Below, piece after piece: positions 34,201 to 44,972 of a stretch of DNA of 64,000 bases (positions are counted from its first letter, which is position 1; the number at the start of each line of letters is the position of its first letter). The position numbers and the translations under genes are program-made. Where the stretch lies: NCBI GenBank assembly GCA_946186925.1, contig CAMHPA010000003.1, positions 1 through 64,000 of the forward strand, given 5' to 3'. This DNA is from an uncultured Bacteroidota bacterium. GTDB taxonomy: Bacteria > Bacteroidota > Bacteroidia > Bacteroidales > SZUA-534. The notes below the pieces were generated by a model. It was not told the origin of the DNA. It saw only the letters and a program-made list of their open reading frames with translations, and ran no database searches.

Positions 34201-37200
34201 TTACCAATTCGTCTCCAATCATTGGCTCGCTCACAACGTGCCTTGGCGGTAACGTGGTATTTGAGGAAAACTCTACCGTGACGTATGACGAAATGTGTAC
34301 GCGTATCATACCGTCAACATATTACAATTTAGTATTGAACACCGGTGTGGGGAAAAACATAACCTTATGTGATTTGGTAGAAGTAAGCAACGACCTGACT
34401 TGGAACAACGGCCGCATAGTGCTGAATGGAAATGAATTGAAATTGCATGGGGCCTACAGCGTAGGAGGCACTCCTGGTCTCGACCACATGGTGGTAGCCG
34501 ACGAAAATGGCAAACTCACATATACCGGCCTCACTGGCGACAATAATCTGTCATTCCCTGTAGGTTCATACAATAGCATATCGAAAACTTATATGTATGC
34601 CCCTGTTGACATTAGCGGAATAACTGCTGCTGCCGAATATTCTGTAAGTGTTGCAACCGTAGGTTCTGCAGTATCGGGTTTGTCAACCGACCTTAAGCGC
34701 TATTGGAATATAGAAACCACAGGTGCGCTTGGCGATGGCGGAACACTGACATTGCATTACGACTCAGCCGATGATGGTTTCAGTTATGGCTCAACTCTCA
34801 ATGATGAAGGCGTAGGCTACTGGAAGGCTTACAATGGAAGTTACGCTCTCGATGTGGTTAGTCCGTATGGTGGGCGTATAATAACAATAACTGCTGCTAA
34901 AATAAATGAAATAGACGGCTGCAGCATAAGCGGTACTTGGACGGCTGCTGAATCAACTAAAGTAGCAACATTGTACGCTCACTATACAGGAAGTTGGGAC
35001 AATCCTGATATTTGGACAACCGACCCGACGGGCAAAACTCATGTGAATCCAAACAATAAATATCCAAACAAATCATTTGATGCGGTTATATTGAGCCCGT
35101 ACACAGTCAGAAAACCCGATACCGAATCCAAACCATTTTCGGCTCGCACAGTGCAGATAGCCCTGGGCGCGACAATCGATGCCGGCACTCGCAGCCCCGA
35201 TTTCACCAATGTTTACGGACAAGGCACATTGCGTATCGATGGCGATTTCCCGACGGAAGGCAATTACAAAGAGTTCATGTCGAAGAACGGCGGCACAACC
35301 GAGTTCTACGGGCCACATCCGACCAATACTATTACTCAATATGAATATAACAATCTGGTACTCAATTATACAGGCTCGTCGGAAAGTACTTTGCCCGCCG
35401 ACAAACAGTTGCTTAACATAAACGGCAACCTGACACTGACACATGGTTCGCTGCACTTCAGCGCAAACGGACAAGCAATTCATGTGGGCGGCAACATTAA
35501 CATAGCAGAAGGCTGTGGTATTTATATTTACGAGGGCGGCGGCCATCACACCGACACATTGCAAGTTGGCGGCAGCCTTATAAACCATGGCACAATAAGA
35601 ATGACGCATCGCGTTGCCGCCAGTTATAACAACGCAATGGCTAAAAGCGACGAGGGCGATGCCGGCCGGGGCATTATCCGCTTTACAGGCGAGGAAGATG
35701 CACGCTTTGAGTGCTATGGCGAGACCCGTCTTGCACAACTCTTTCTAACCAAAGGAACCGACCACAATTCACGTCTGACGGTTTATTCCGATAGTTACGA
35801 CCATTTCAGCCTTTTAGGCAAGGCTAAAGATAGTTATCTCAACAAGGATTTCTCGACAAATATGTATGATATAACCAAATATACCAAACCAATAGGCTTG
35901 TGGTGCGGCACACTTGAACTAACGGGTAAGATACGCATACTTTCGCTGTCAGAAGGTGATAATAAAGAAGAAGACGGAATGATGTTCTTTATTCCGAGCA
36001 CAGCAGGAATGCATATTAACGGCCACGATGTGGAAGTATATGTAAGAACAGATGATGGTAAGGCAAAAGAAAGTTGGGCAAACTTCATATCATCTGGACA
36101 TTTCCGTATTGACGATGGAAAATTTGACACGCGGGCTGGTTCGGGTATGTCGTTTCGCGGAACAGCGTTTATGGAAATAAAGGGAGGAACAGTGCGTTGC
36201 GCGCAATTCCGCCCCGAAAAATCAGTATCCAATGGTATAGTTACTTATATACAATCAGGCGGAAAGGTGATTGTAGACGGACAGGGCGGTTTTGATGCTC
36301 CAATGCCGGCCTTCTATATGCCTTTCAGTGCCAATACATTTATTATGACTGGCGGAACCATCGAAGTGAGCAATTCTGGACGCAGCGGTAATTCATCAGG
36401 TTCTTCTTCCAAGGGCGGAGCCTTTGTTGTAGGATGCAACCCTTCGACAAGTAGTATTACAGGTGGCGAGATTATAGTGAACACTGGTCGTGTGTCAACA
36501 GGTAACAATCCTTGCAACAGCGATTACCTTATATCGTGCGCCATTCCGCTTTGGAATCTGACACTACGCAATGACCGTTTGTATTACAACAATAGTAATG
36601 TGGCTTATTCGTACACAGGACACAAACTAAGCGACCACGTTGGTAATGTGCAGAAAACGGATGTTAGTTTCACTTGCGCTACCGAAATCAAAAACGATTT
36701 GAGAATATGCGAAAATGTTTTGTTCAAAACAGATGGTAAATCGCTAACCATTGGCGGAAACCTTATAATTGAAGAGGGCGCTACTGTTGAGACTGGCGAT
36801 AACGAGATAATATTCAACGGCGGCCGTCTGCAGCGGCTTACCAACAACGGCTCTGTGAGCAGCACCGGTGGTGCAGGCTTCTACAGCCTTACGGTAAACA
36901 GCGGTACTCAACTGAAACCAGTACAGAACACAACGCTTTACGGCACACTCACTCTGCACGATGGAGCCGAATTGGTTGACGGTGTGTCAAACATAGTCTA
37001 TACAATCTACGGCAATGCCAATATTAGCGGTGCACACAAGGCTTCGGCATTCAACGGCAGCATTCTCTTTGCCGGCAATGGCAGCCAGACAATAGCGGGT
37101 TCCGGCAACGGACTGCTCAACAATGTCAACGTTAACAAATCGGGCGGCACGCTGCAACTCACAGCACCACGCCTTACTATCACCGGCGACCTGCGCCTGT

Positions 37201-40200
37201 TGAGCAATATTCGCTTCGACATTGGCAATAATAATCTCAACCTTGCCAACACTGCCAACATTTACACTGATGCATACACTGCCACAGCCTTCACTGCCGA
37301 CCGTATGATTATGACCAGTGGAGGCGCTTCGGCCGAAGGTTTGACACGGCAATACAGCAGTGCACGGAAAAGTATGTTGTTCCCGATAGGTTTGAACCAT
37401 GGCGGCACCTATTATTATCTGCCAGCCGAAATCAGTTATATGGAAGCAACAACTTTCGGAAGTGTGACAACCCGCGTGATTGACGGCGCACACCCGTTCA
37501 GCGATGCCGGCAACTCACTGCAATGCTACTGGATAACTGATGAGCAGGGTTTTGCAGGAGTCAACAATATCACTCAAAATTACTGGTACGCCACCACAGG
37601 GCTTGTTATGGGTACTCTTAGTAACTATGTACCGGCCCGCTACCACGCGGCAGAGTGGGCAACCGAAGGCACTGCCGGTGTGCACAAATCAGATGATGCA
37701 CGCTATTTCACTTTCGGCGGTGCTGAGTCGGCTTCAGGCCACTACACTTGCGGCGACAAGTCGGAATCAGCCTTTGCCGAGATTATGCATCTCTATTCGT
37801 CGAATCTTGCCAACGGCACCAACTGGGACAGCCCGCTGAGTTGGACAACCACCAAAGTAGGTGATGCTCCGACATTCGAAAACGCATCTATTACCTATAA
37901 ATATAATAGTGCAGACGGAGTGTTCCAGGCAGTTGACGCAAACGGCGACTTTGTCCCCGATGGTGCGACAATGGATTTGGCGGGTGCAGCCAATTATCTT
38001 GTTCCGACAGCCACAACAGCAGTAACCATTGGTTCGGGAGAGCACAACCACACCATTGTGATGAATGCCGACGGTCAGGGTTGCGCAAGCCTTACTTTGG
38101 CCGATGGTTCAACACTCGATATGGGCGCTACTGTCGACCACAATTTCCCGCTTGTCGATGTCGAGACATACGGTGCGGGCAAGTTGGTTATTGGTTCTGC
38201 CTACTTCCCAAGTGGCGACTTTGTGAAATTCCTTGGCTCAAACGGTGGTACGGTTGAGTACCAAAACAACAGCGGTGCTGCATTTGCAATGCCAACCATT
38301 AGCACCTGCCGCAATCTTGTCATCAGCGGTGCGGATGCCGTGGAACTGCCCAATGCCGACATTCATATTTACGACAGCCTGATGGTGAATGGGCAAGCGC
38401 AAATACTGGGTAGCACATCGCGTAACATTACTATTGACGGAAATCTCAATATTATATCCGGCCAAATGCTTATCAACTGCTCGACATCGCAAGCAATGGT
38501 TATAGGTGGCGATGTCAAGGTGGCAGAGGGCGCTGCGTTCGCTACTGGCGCTGATGGTGCTGATAATTTGGATCACAACATACAGATAGGCGGAAGTCTT
38601 GAAGCCAATGGCCAATTCCAACAATACAAAGGCGACAAGAGAAACCGTATCCTTCTGACATTTGTTGGTACCAACACGGCATACATTAAAGGTTCGGCCA
38701 AAATCACAGTCTGCACCATAACTTGCGACAAGGGTAGCGATATGTCATCATACCTGATTATTCAAAACAAAGAACTGAATTCTATCAGTAATAAAGATTT
38801 GCTGAACCTTAAGAACGGTACTTGTCAAATAGACATAGGTGACGGTAACACAATCAATCTTTCGACTCAAAGAAATGTTACAGTAGAGTCAACGGCTCGA
38901 TTGTCGATAAAATCAGGTACTTCGATAATTGGTTTTCATCCAAGTACTTATCATTTAATTCTGAATGGAGCGCTGGAAGTACTGGGAGGTAAACTTTATA
39001 TTGGCAAAAGCGAATCAGATTACAACCGATATGCATCCATCAAATACTCGCCGGCGGGCTTGCCATCAATAACCGTCAGCGGCGGCCAACTGATTGTGAA
39101 TGGTGCTATTCGCCGTCAGGACAAGCAGACGCTCGGCTCGCTCATCTACAACCAAACAGGCGGAGAGGTTATTGTGAAAGGCAAAAACAGAAAAGGTGAG
39201 AACAGCACGGACAACGACAATATGAACATCGGATTGTTCGAGGTGCTCAACACCGGTGAGTTCAACCTTTCGGGCGGAACATTGAATGTTTGTGCGGTTG
39301 ACTTTGTAAATGGTGCGAGCGGCACCGCTGCAGGCGACATATTCATTTGTCCTGCCAAATCGAGCAACAGCGGTGGCCAAATTGTTGTGGGCGACGGTTC
39401 AACCGTAACCGAACAGAAACTGATTACTAATGTCAGCATCAACAGTCTGAGAATTATGCCGCATGCAACACTTGGTGTGTACACCTATCCGATTGAGGCA
39501 AAGGATATTACTATTGAAGACTTTGGCGATTTGCAGTTGCGCGGTCATGCGCTAACCATTCGTCACGGGTTGTATAACAACAATGTGGGTGAAGTGGGTG
39601 ACGAAAACAAAGGTTTTGAAGTTGGCGACGCCAACCATACCACATACTTTACGGGCAGCAACATGGAGTACAAGGGCGCGAGCGGCAACCGCACATGCTT
39701 TGCCAACTTGCAGATTACCGGCTCAATGCAACTTGTGGGCAGCAATTCCGACATTCAAGTCAACAAGAAACTAACGCTCACTTCGAACACTGTAACCGAT
39801 AATGGTAACACCATAACCTTGATTGGCGACATTGAGAACAATGGTAAATTTGTAAGCAATGCTGAAACTGGAGGTATAAAATTCTTAGGAGAAGGAGCAT
39901 CTCAATACATTCGCGGCCGCGGTTTTGGCGAGTTTGGCTCGGTAACAGTGGCCAACCCCATGCGAGTTATTTTGAACACCAATGTTACCATAAACAAAAA
40001 ACTGACACTCGACGGTTTGTTGTATATCAACAATAGTCTGCTCACATTGGGCAAAAACGCAACGGTTGAGGCAGCCGGCAGTAGCCGCTTGGATGAAAAC
40101 CGAATGATACTTCTGAACGGAGCGCAGGATGACTATGGTGTTCGCAAGATACTTCCGGCAATACCGTCCGGCAGCAGTACCGAAATTCTTATTCCTATAG

Positions 40201-43200
40201 GTATCGATGGCAATTACACACCAGCCAAGTACATATTTGAAGAGAACAAGGTGGCAGGAGCGTCGATAACGGTGAAAACCATTAACTATCTGAACCGAAA
40301 CCTTGCCCAAACACCGCCGTCATTCTATTTGGATTATTATTGGTGTGTCAGCACCGCCGGCTTTAACGAAGAAAATGACGAGAATGGCGACACAAACGGC
40401 AATTTCAAAGTAACGCAGGAATACCTGTACACTGAAGCACTTATGGTGGATAAGCATACGCATGAAACATCAGAAGCAGATATGTTGCCTGAATATCAGC
40501 GTACTTTGAAAAAGAATTCATGGATATCTTTATCTAGTGATTCTTATGTTGATGCCGGAACCCACACAATAACTTTCGGACAGATGGGACACCTTGACGG
40601 AGAATATACAGCAGGTGTTGTTGAAACAGGCAAACGATATACGGAACTGCCGTATCTCTACTCGCTTAAAAGTAGTACGTGGGATGACCTGACAATGTGG
40701 GGAATAACAGAGGATGGGTGTCCTAATGATAGTCCTTTCTGTGTGGACGGACACTATGCTTTTGTGCCCGACGGTAACCCGATAATCATTCAGAACGGTC
40801 ATACAGTTGAGGTTGTTGCTGATGGAACGCATGCTTATTCTTTGGAATTTGCAGGCTTGGAAAGCACACTTAATGTGGCCGAAACATTCGGCAACGATTT
40901 CGGCCGTATCTATGGTGTCGGAAGGATACAAATGGAGGCCACTCTTGAGCGTCCGTTCATGTTCCCTGCAGGCGACTTCGCCAATTTCATGGCAGACCCG
41001 AGGAGCGTTGTGATATTCGACAGTAAAAATCGTGATGGTATTATGGCCAAAACACCTGGCACATCGTCGCAGCCATTGCAGAATGTTATTATAAAAGGCT
41101 CGTACAAAACCAAGATTATGGCAAGTGACGCATGGGTAATCAACGGAAATTTAACGTTGGAAGATGGTGCCACACTGGATAACACTGGTTACAATACACC
41201 AATCAGAATTGGTGGCAACTGGGTTGACACAACAGGTTCGGCAGGGTTCCTGCCAGGAACTTCGACTGTTGAGTTCAATGGCGACTCAACTCAGCGCATT
41301 CTGATAAAACGCGCCGAAAATGCCGTGTTCTACGGGCTGGCGATAAACAACAGCGGAGCGGCTGGCAGCGACAGCGTTATTGTTGGCCTAAATACAAAAG
41401 ACGGTTACAAATCGTTCAGAATAACCAAAAACCTGAACCTGGTTGACGGCTATCTGATTGTCGATACCACACTGCATGCCCCCGTGCTCGCAAGTTCGGC
41501 CAGTGTTTCTGGTGCTTCGGCGGCATCGTTTGTCAGTGGCCCGATAGGTAGAGAAATGACGGCTGGTGGTTCTTTCAAATTCCCTGTAGGCCGCAATGGA
41601 CGATATGCCGAAACACCACTCAGCGGCGTCAGCGAAACAGGTATTTGGATGGTCGATTATGTTGATAGTCTGTATAGCGAGTACAACGACGACGACATGC
41701 CAGTTCAGCAGGTGAGCAACGAATATTGGCGTATGTATGCGCCTAGTGCCAGTGCCACGGCAAAAATCGGGCTTCGCTACGACAGCCAGACTTTGCCTTC
41801 TGTCAATAAGAACAATGTCAAACAGTTGGCAAAACTTACCGTTGTTGACCACCCTGACGACATTTGGAACCAACTTGAAAGCACACGCACAAATTCTACG
41901 CTAACCACCGTTACGGCGCAAGTGGCTCAAGGCTACGATAATGTTTATTCTATCGGCTACATTGGCACCACAGCCCGTTTCGACGAGAGTGCCGAAATCA
42001 GTTATCAGATTTGCGACAATGGAGGAAAAGCGCAGATACCAATTTTGTTCACAGGTACGCCCGATTACAATCTTACTTATAAGGTTTCGTATGACGGAAG
42101 TGAGGTTAGTCGCAAGAGCGTGACCTTCAGCGGCGATGGCAATCTGACCATTGCAGCAGCCGATTTGGGCTTCCGCAGCACAACAACGCCTTACATTGTT
42201 GAACTTGTATCGTTGACCGATGCCAGTGGCGAAGGCTCAATAACTTGCCGCAAAAATGGCGCGGGTGTCGATGTTGACAGGATTGAAGTGTATATCTACT
42301 ACAACGCTCTGCCCGAAATCAGCGGAGATGACGAGGTAGGCCGTGGCGATATGCGTGAATATGCGGTTGTGCCGTATGCGGGCGCGGTTGCTCCATACGC
42401 CGACTCGGCCTACTTGTGGACAGGCTCGGGTGTTTCAGCAGTTATTGACCCTAATGATGAAAAAGAAACCAATGTAACCTTCAATGAAAATGGCAGTTAC
42501 ACACTTAACGCGCAGGTTACTTATAAGTATTCAAACGGATTGAGTTGTACCAACAAGCGTGATTTTGATATAAGCGTTTTGCCTGAACCGACACCGCATA
42601 TTGTGGCGGCTTACGGACTCAATGCCTGCACAGGAGCAGAAACAGGCAGAACCTATACATACTCAACAACAGCAGTTCCAAACCATAGTTACGAATGGAC
42701 GGCCACCAATGGTGAAATAAAATCGGGTATTAATAGTAATGTTTGCGTGGTGGAATGGTTCGTTGGCGAAACCGAAGGCACAATTGAAGTAAAAGAGTGG
42801 ATTACTACGAATTCGGAAATCAGCGGTACGGATACGAAAAATGTTACGCTCTATCCTGTTCCGTCACTTAGCGATGTAACCATTGAAATGCCAGTTGAAG
42901 TTTGCTACGGCACAGGCGCCGACATTACAATCCGCGCTAAAGACGGTTATAGTTTCAAGGTTTACGATAATGACAACAATGCTGCTCTCAGTGGTGACAT
43001 ATCGAGCGGAGACGAACCATTCTCGTTGTCAACCACTTCGTTTACTAAAGAACAAAGTATTTACCTTGTAGTTAAGAACGATGGTTGCAGCAAGCAGACA
43101 GACCCCCAAACAGTCGGTGTTGAGTTGGCCCCCGATTTAAAACTTGAAGAGATTCCTGCTTTGTATATTGGAAAATCAGCGGTGTTTGGCTATACTAACC

Positions 43201-44972
43201 AAAACACGCTCACATCAATGAGTTATAGTTTTAACTACGACGATGGCACTGTTATTGGAGCAACGACATTGTCAAGTCCTATAGAAATCAATGTACCGGT
43301 AACACTTGAAAATTTGAAGGGTGTATTGCATGTTACATCTAACGAAGGAGATTTGAGTTGCTCTGCCGATTATGTTATAAATAAACCTGTATCGCAAGAG
43401 TACTTGTGGAAAGGTCTTGATTCTAATTGGGACGTGGCCACAAACTGGTGGCCAGACGCAGTGCCGACAGAAGCAAAATCTGCTCATATAAGCGTTGACG
43501 GAAAACGGAACGCCTGGCCAACGGTCTCAGCCTCAGCAAGTGTTAATACTCTGACAATTGAGAGTGAAGCAATTGTGAATGTTGCAGAAAACCAAACTCT
43601 TACCATCAATGGCGATGTTGATTGCGCAGGCGAATTTACAGGTAGCGGTACAGTGGCCTTCACCGGCAGCGAACACAATGTTTCAGGTTCTTCGATATCT
43701 TTTACCAACCTGACCAACAACGGAACTGTTACGGCAGCCAATGGTATCTCGGTTAACGGCACTCTCAACAACTTGGGCCACTTTGTTGGCGATGGAATTG
43801 TCAGCATGTCGTCGGGTGCGACACTAGAAGGTAACGGTTCGTTCAGGAACATTACCTTCAACAATGCAGTTGTGGTTAAGGGCAAACCAACCATCAATAA
43901 AGAAATGACGATGAACGGAGTTGTTACTGCCGAAGATCAGATAAATATTGGTCCTGAAGGCTCAATGAAGGGCAGCGGTTGGGTTGATGGCGCTGTTTAT
44001 AAGAGATGGGGCGATTCCGATAAGTTATTGTTCAAATTCGTGGTTGGCAGCAGCGACCATGCAGCACCAGTTGGAGTTACACCAACAGCAAATGGCGCGG
44101 AGTTCACAGCAAATTACACGTTTACTGGTGGAGCCGACCCGATAACTGAAGGCGAGATTGATGGCATGACGCGCGTCAGCGCCATGGAGTCATGGGATAT
44201 CAAGGGCTCAACATCCAGCCGCATAACGCTTTACATATCGGAGTTCAGTGGTGTCACCGAAAAAAACGGAAGCGTTTCGCCTGGGTTGGTTGTTGCGCAC
44301 GAGAAGAGCACTGGTGTTTGGGAAAAACTTGATGCTACTGTATCTGGCAAGTCAATAACCACCAGTGACCCGGTTTCATCGTATAGCGCGTTCACATTCG
44401 GAACAACAAATGCGGACGAATCTATTCATCCGCTCCCCGTCACATTCGCAGCCTTTACCGGTCGCCAAGATGGCAACAGCGTTGTGCTCGAGTGGACAAC
44501 CCTTTCGGAGAAAGACAACGACTACTTCGAGATTGAGCGCTCAGTTGACGGTGTCAATTATGTGACAATCGGATTTGTTGATGGCGCTGGCAATTCGGCA
44601 TGCCGCATCGATTACAACTTTGCCGACAACGCGCCAGAGAGCGGCTACGCTTACTATCGTCTGTCGCAGGTTGATTTTGATGGCACACGCGAGTATGCCG
44701 ACAGGATTGTGACTGTTTACTACACCAGCGGCAAACTTGGAAAACTGGTTGTGGTACCGAACCCGACAAACGGTTTGTTCCGCGTCAGTGCTTCGGGCTC
44801 AATGGCTGGTGGCAGAATCGAGTTGCTGTCGCAGTCAGGCACGGTAATCCGCATCATCAACATCAGCAGTTTCGATGCCACTGTCGACATCAGCGATTTG
44901 CCAAGCGGGATTTACGTTCTGCGGTTTGTGACCGACACAAACATTCTGCAGCAGAAAGTTGTGAAATACTAA
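31221..44972 (+). CDS. Giant T9SS-secreted modular protein (4583 aa), copy 1
   Basis: The track start at 31188 (TTG) is in the promoter; ATG 31221 begins a signal peptide (ARLFGLAVLAVLLGANNDVWG, cleaved before Q35). The protein is beta-solenoid-like and built of five super-modules. Each opens with a Trp-rich 'GxW..P..W' domain (near residues 45, 1255, 2195, 3145, 4061), runs through long stretches of TLTI.G/NITI.NGG repeats, and ends with an FP(I/V)G-type domain (1111, 2053, 2991, 3453, 4271). Residues ~3600-4055 are PKD/Ig-like. The last 179 aa hold an FN3-like unit and the T9SS type A sorting domain (VVPNPTNGLFRV, GIYVLRF, QKVVKY). No catalytic domain was found. It is probably a cell-surface or released adhesin or structural protein; the ligand is unknown. 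Confidence 0.85.
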   Translation: MKRMALNFGVMRKARLFGLAVLAVLLGANNDVWGQDITLKYNYKSVADGDWETLTTWADEWNNNFTPTVVPGNSNSVGLCGGFTVTLTSPSSVKRMDIMDGSTLNVNANLTINSNDGRFVIKDGTVNVAAGCTLRLDNNDKCRLSLKYNPTISGEGLLDIAGNLGENDGTLTTNINTILSGDSKGRSIIVDGKEFKTTRNGNIFNNVTINENGSFNVDNGTTIAGALSLYGGTLQVASGKTLTATTNPVNVSGDATISGSASGTAATLAANVINLATDKTLTIDGIVNLSSSVTFTGSGKLKIANGGTLTIGGTPTLPENITIENGGTLNLTGDVTLSNNITIEDGGVLSLGGANVYFANEDLSKTANITGAGTIKFSKNGDAIVHRFTNCTDGVTATYQYNKWVTYNNTCTHIIPGSYYSLTVDNSSISLCGNVTVNNEFKPAQNMAFDCEGGAKTFVVKNAITNGKSLTFNNVNVTLGNSERASTMGVTVSQLNTTNGGTITLVEDVLVNQDVTLNAAIELENSDLHIGDGKKLYFGENANITSEGTGELFFNGTSTIYGLTDCLGVDATFGGTGKTITYDNTCSRILAGTYTNLTTNNSGTLTLCGNVVVNGTYRLNSDIIIKGKTGNETITHNGPITNNRSLTLLVNAFANGTNSFSVSRFNIGKNNTFTINGATTITSNVNIDSTGIINVADEATLTFNNNATFNNSTKINVADGATLTFSNSATFNASTTISGNGNVYFNAYVKASGTKLTTYPTVTLADVGSNMLIDTIEVKGGTFNYNRSNNVNNQRPIRSLIVDGGTFALNIPNWASMNLTGAAILKSGTLQMATGKTLKLTNTDCDTLKVTGTATIDGNGVIDAVVAVYANGNLTIAENMTIRQLVVAEDNATVNVAKDKTLTLNSPLQVNGNATLNTEADSETNIIFADGQERISVLSGKTLTIGSGNINISNAIITLDGALNIESAGSLTVEATNVNFTRLSSLDGAGAMNLTNSSPIIGSLTTCLGGNVVFEENSTVTYDEMCTRIIPSTYYNLVLNTGVGKNITLCDLVEVSNDLTWNNGRIVLNGNELKLHGAYSVGGTPGLDHMVVADENGKLTYTGLTGDNNLSFPVGSYNSISKTYMYAPVDISGITAAAEYSVSVATVGSAVSGLSTDLKRYWNIETTGALGDGGTLTLHYDSADDGFSYGSTLNDEGVGYWKAYNGSYALDVVSPYGGRIITITAAKINEIDGCSISGTWTAAESTKVATLYAHYTGSWDNPDIWTTDPTGKTHVNPNNKYPNKSFDAVILSPYTVRKPDTESKPFSARTVQIALGATIDAGTRSPDFTNVYGQGTLRIDGDFPTEGNYKEFMSKNGGTTEFYGPHPTNTITQYEYNNLVLNYTGSSESTLPADKQLLNINGNLTLTHGSLHFSANGQAIHVGGNINIAEGCGIYIYEGGGHHTDTLQVGGSLINHGTIRMTHRVAASYNNAMAKSDEGDAGRGIIRFTGEEDARFECYGETRLAQLFLTKGTDHNSRLTVYSDSYDHFSLLGKAKDSYLNKDFSTNMYDITKYTKPIGLWCGTLELTGKIRILSLSEGDNKEEDGMMFFIPSTAGMHINGHDVEVYVRTDDGKAKESWANFISSGHFRIDDGKFDTRAGSGMSFRGTAFMEIKGGTVRCAQFRPEKSVSNGIVTYIQSGGKVIVDGQGGFDAPMPAFYMPFSANTFIMTGGTIEVSNSGRSGNSSGSSSKGGAFVVGCNPSTSSITGGEIIVNTGRVSTGNNPCNSDYLISCAIPLWNLTLRNDRLYYNNSNVAYSYTGHKLSDHVGNVQKTDVSFTCATEIKNDLRICENVLFKTDGKSLTIGGNLIIEEGATVETGDNEIIFNGGRLQRLTNNGSVSSTGGAGFYSLTVNSGTQLKPVQNTTLYGTLTLHDGAELVDGVSNIVYTIYGNANISGAHKASAFNGSILFAGNGSQTIAGSGNGLLNNVNVNKSGGTLQLTAPRLTITGDLRLLSNIRFDIGNNNLNLANTANIYTDAYTATAFTADRMIMTSGGASAEGLTRQYSSARKSMLFPIGLNHGGTYYYLPAEISYMEATTFGSVTTRVIDGAHPFSDAGNSLQCYWITDEQGFAGVNNITQNYWYATTGLVMGTLSNYVPARYHAAEWATEGTAGVHKSDDARYFTFGGAESASGHYTCGDKSESAFAEIMHLYSSNLANGTNWDSPLSWTTTKVGDAPTFENASITYKYNSADGVFQAVDANGDFVPDGATMDLAGAANYLVPTATTAVTIGSGEHNHTIVMNADGQGCASLTLADGSTLDMGATVDHNFPLVDVETYGAGKLVIGSAYFPSGDFVKFLGSNGGTVEYQNNSGAAFAMPTISTCRNLVISGADAVELPNADIHIYDSLMVNGQAQILGSTSRNITIDGNLNIISGQMLINCSTSQAMVIGGDVKVAEGAAFATGADGADNLDHNIQIGGSLEANGQFQQYKGDKRNRILLTFVGTNTAYIKGSAKITVCTITCDKGSDMSSYLIIQNKELNSISNKDLLNLKNGTCQIDIGDGNTINLSTQRNVTVESTARLSIKSGTSIIGFHPSTYHLILNGALEVLGGKLYIGKSESDYNRYASIKYSPAGLPSITVSGGQLIVNGAIRRQDKQTLGSLIYNQTGGEVIVKGKNRKGENSTDNDNMNIGLFEVLNTGEFNLSGGTLNVCAVDFVNGASGTAAGDIFICPAKSSNSGGQIVVGDGSTVTEQKLITNVSINSLRIMPHATLGVYTYPIEAKDITIEDFGDLQLRGHALTIRHGLYNNNVGEVGDENKGFEVGDANHTTYFTGSNMEYKGASGNRTCFANLQITGSMQLVGSNSDIQVNKKLTLTSNTVTDNGNTITLIGDIENNGKFVSNAETGGIKFLGEGASQYIRGRGFGEFGSVTVANPMRVILNTNVTINKKLTLDGLLYINNSLLTLGKNATVEAAGSSRLDENRMILLNGAQDDYGVRKILPAIPSGSSTEILIPIGIDGNYTPAKYIFEENKVAGASITVKTINYLNRNLAQTPPSFYLDYYWCVSTAGFNEENDENGDTNGNFKVTQEYLYTEALMVDKHTHETSEADMLPEYQRTLKKNSWISLSSDSYVDAGTHTITFGQMGHLDGEYTAGVVETGKRYTELPYLYSLKSSTWDDLTMWGITEDGCPNDSPFCVDGHYAFVPDGNPIIIQNGHTVEVVADGTHAYSLEFAGLESTLNVAETFGNDFGRIYGVGRIQMEATLERPFMFPAGDFANFMADPRSVVIFDSKNRDGIMAKTPGTSSQPLQNVIIKGSYKTKIMASDAWVINGNLTLEDGATLDNTGYNTPIRIGGNWVDTTGSAGFLPGTSTVEFNGDSTQRILIKRAENAVFYGLAINNSGAAGSDSVIVGLNTKDGYKSFRITKNLNLVDGYLIVDTTLHAPVLASSASVSGASAASFVSGPIGREMTAGGSFKFPVGRNGRYAETPLSGVSETGIWMVDYVDSLYSEYNDDDMPVQQVSNEYWRMYAPSASATAKIGLRYDSQTLPSVNKNNVKQLAKLTVVDHPDDIWNQLESTRTNSTLTTVTAQVAQGYDNVYSIGYIGTTARFDESAEISYQICDNGGKAQIPILFTGTPDYNLTYKVSYDGSEVSRKSVTFSGDGNLTIAAADLGFRSTTTPYIVELVSLTDASGEGSITCRKNGAGVDVDRIEVYIYYNALPEISGDDEVGRGDMREYAVVPYAGAVAPYADSAYLWTGSGVSAVIDPNDEKETNVTFNENGSYTLNAQVTYKYSNGLSCTNKRDFDISVLPEPTPHIVAAYGLNACTGAETGRTYTYSTTAVPNHSYEWTATNGEIKSGINSNVCVVEWFVGETEGTIEVKEWITTNSEISGTDTKNVTLYPVPSLSDVTIEMPVEVCYGTGADITIRAKDGYSFKVYDNDNNAALSGDISSGDEPFSLSTTSFTKEQSIYLVVKNDGCSKQTDPQTVGVELAPDLKLEEIPALYIGKSAVFGYTNQNTLTSMSYSFNYDDGTVIGATTLSSPIEINVPVTLENLKGVLHVTSNEGDLSCSADYVINKPVSQEYLWKGLDSNWDVATNWWPDAVPTEAKSAHISVDGKRNAWPTVSASASVNTLTIESEAIVNVAENQTLTINGDVDCAGEFTGSGTVAFTGSEHNVSGSSISFTNLTNNGTVTAANGISVNGTLNNLGHFVGDGIVSMSSGATLEGNGSFRNITFNNAVVVKGKPTINKEMTMNGVVTAEDQINIGPEGSMKGSGWVDGAVYKRWGDSDKLLFKFVVGSSDHAAPVGVTPTANGAEFTANYTFTGGADPITEGEIDGMTRVSAMESWDIKGSTSSRITLYISEFSGVTEKNGSVSPGLVVAHEKSTGVWEKLDATVSGKSITTSDPVSSYSAFTFGTTNADESIHPLPVTFAAFTGRQDGNSVVLEWTTLSEKDNDYFEIERSVDGVNYVTIGFVDGAGNSACRIDYNFADNAPESGYAYYRLSQVDFDGTREYADRIVTVYYTSGKLGKLVVVPNPTNGLFRVSASGSMAGGRIELLSQSGTVIRIINISSFDATVDISDLPSGIYVLRFVTDTNILQQKVVKY

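Noticed and set aside
31221-44972. Type V autotransporter adhesin
   Set aside because: No C-terminal beta-barrel; the end is a T9SS sorting domain.
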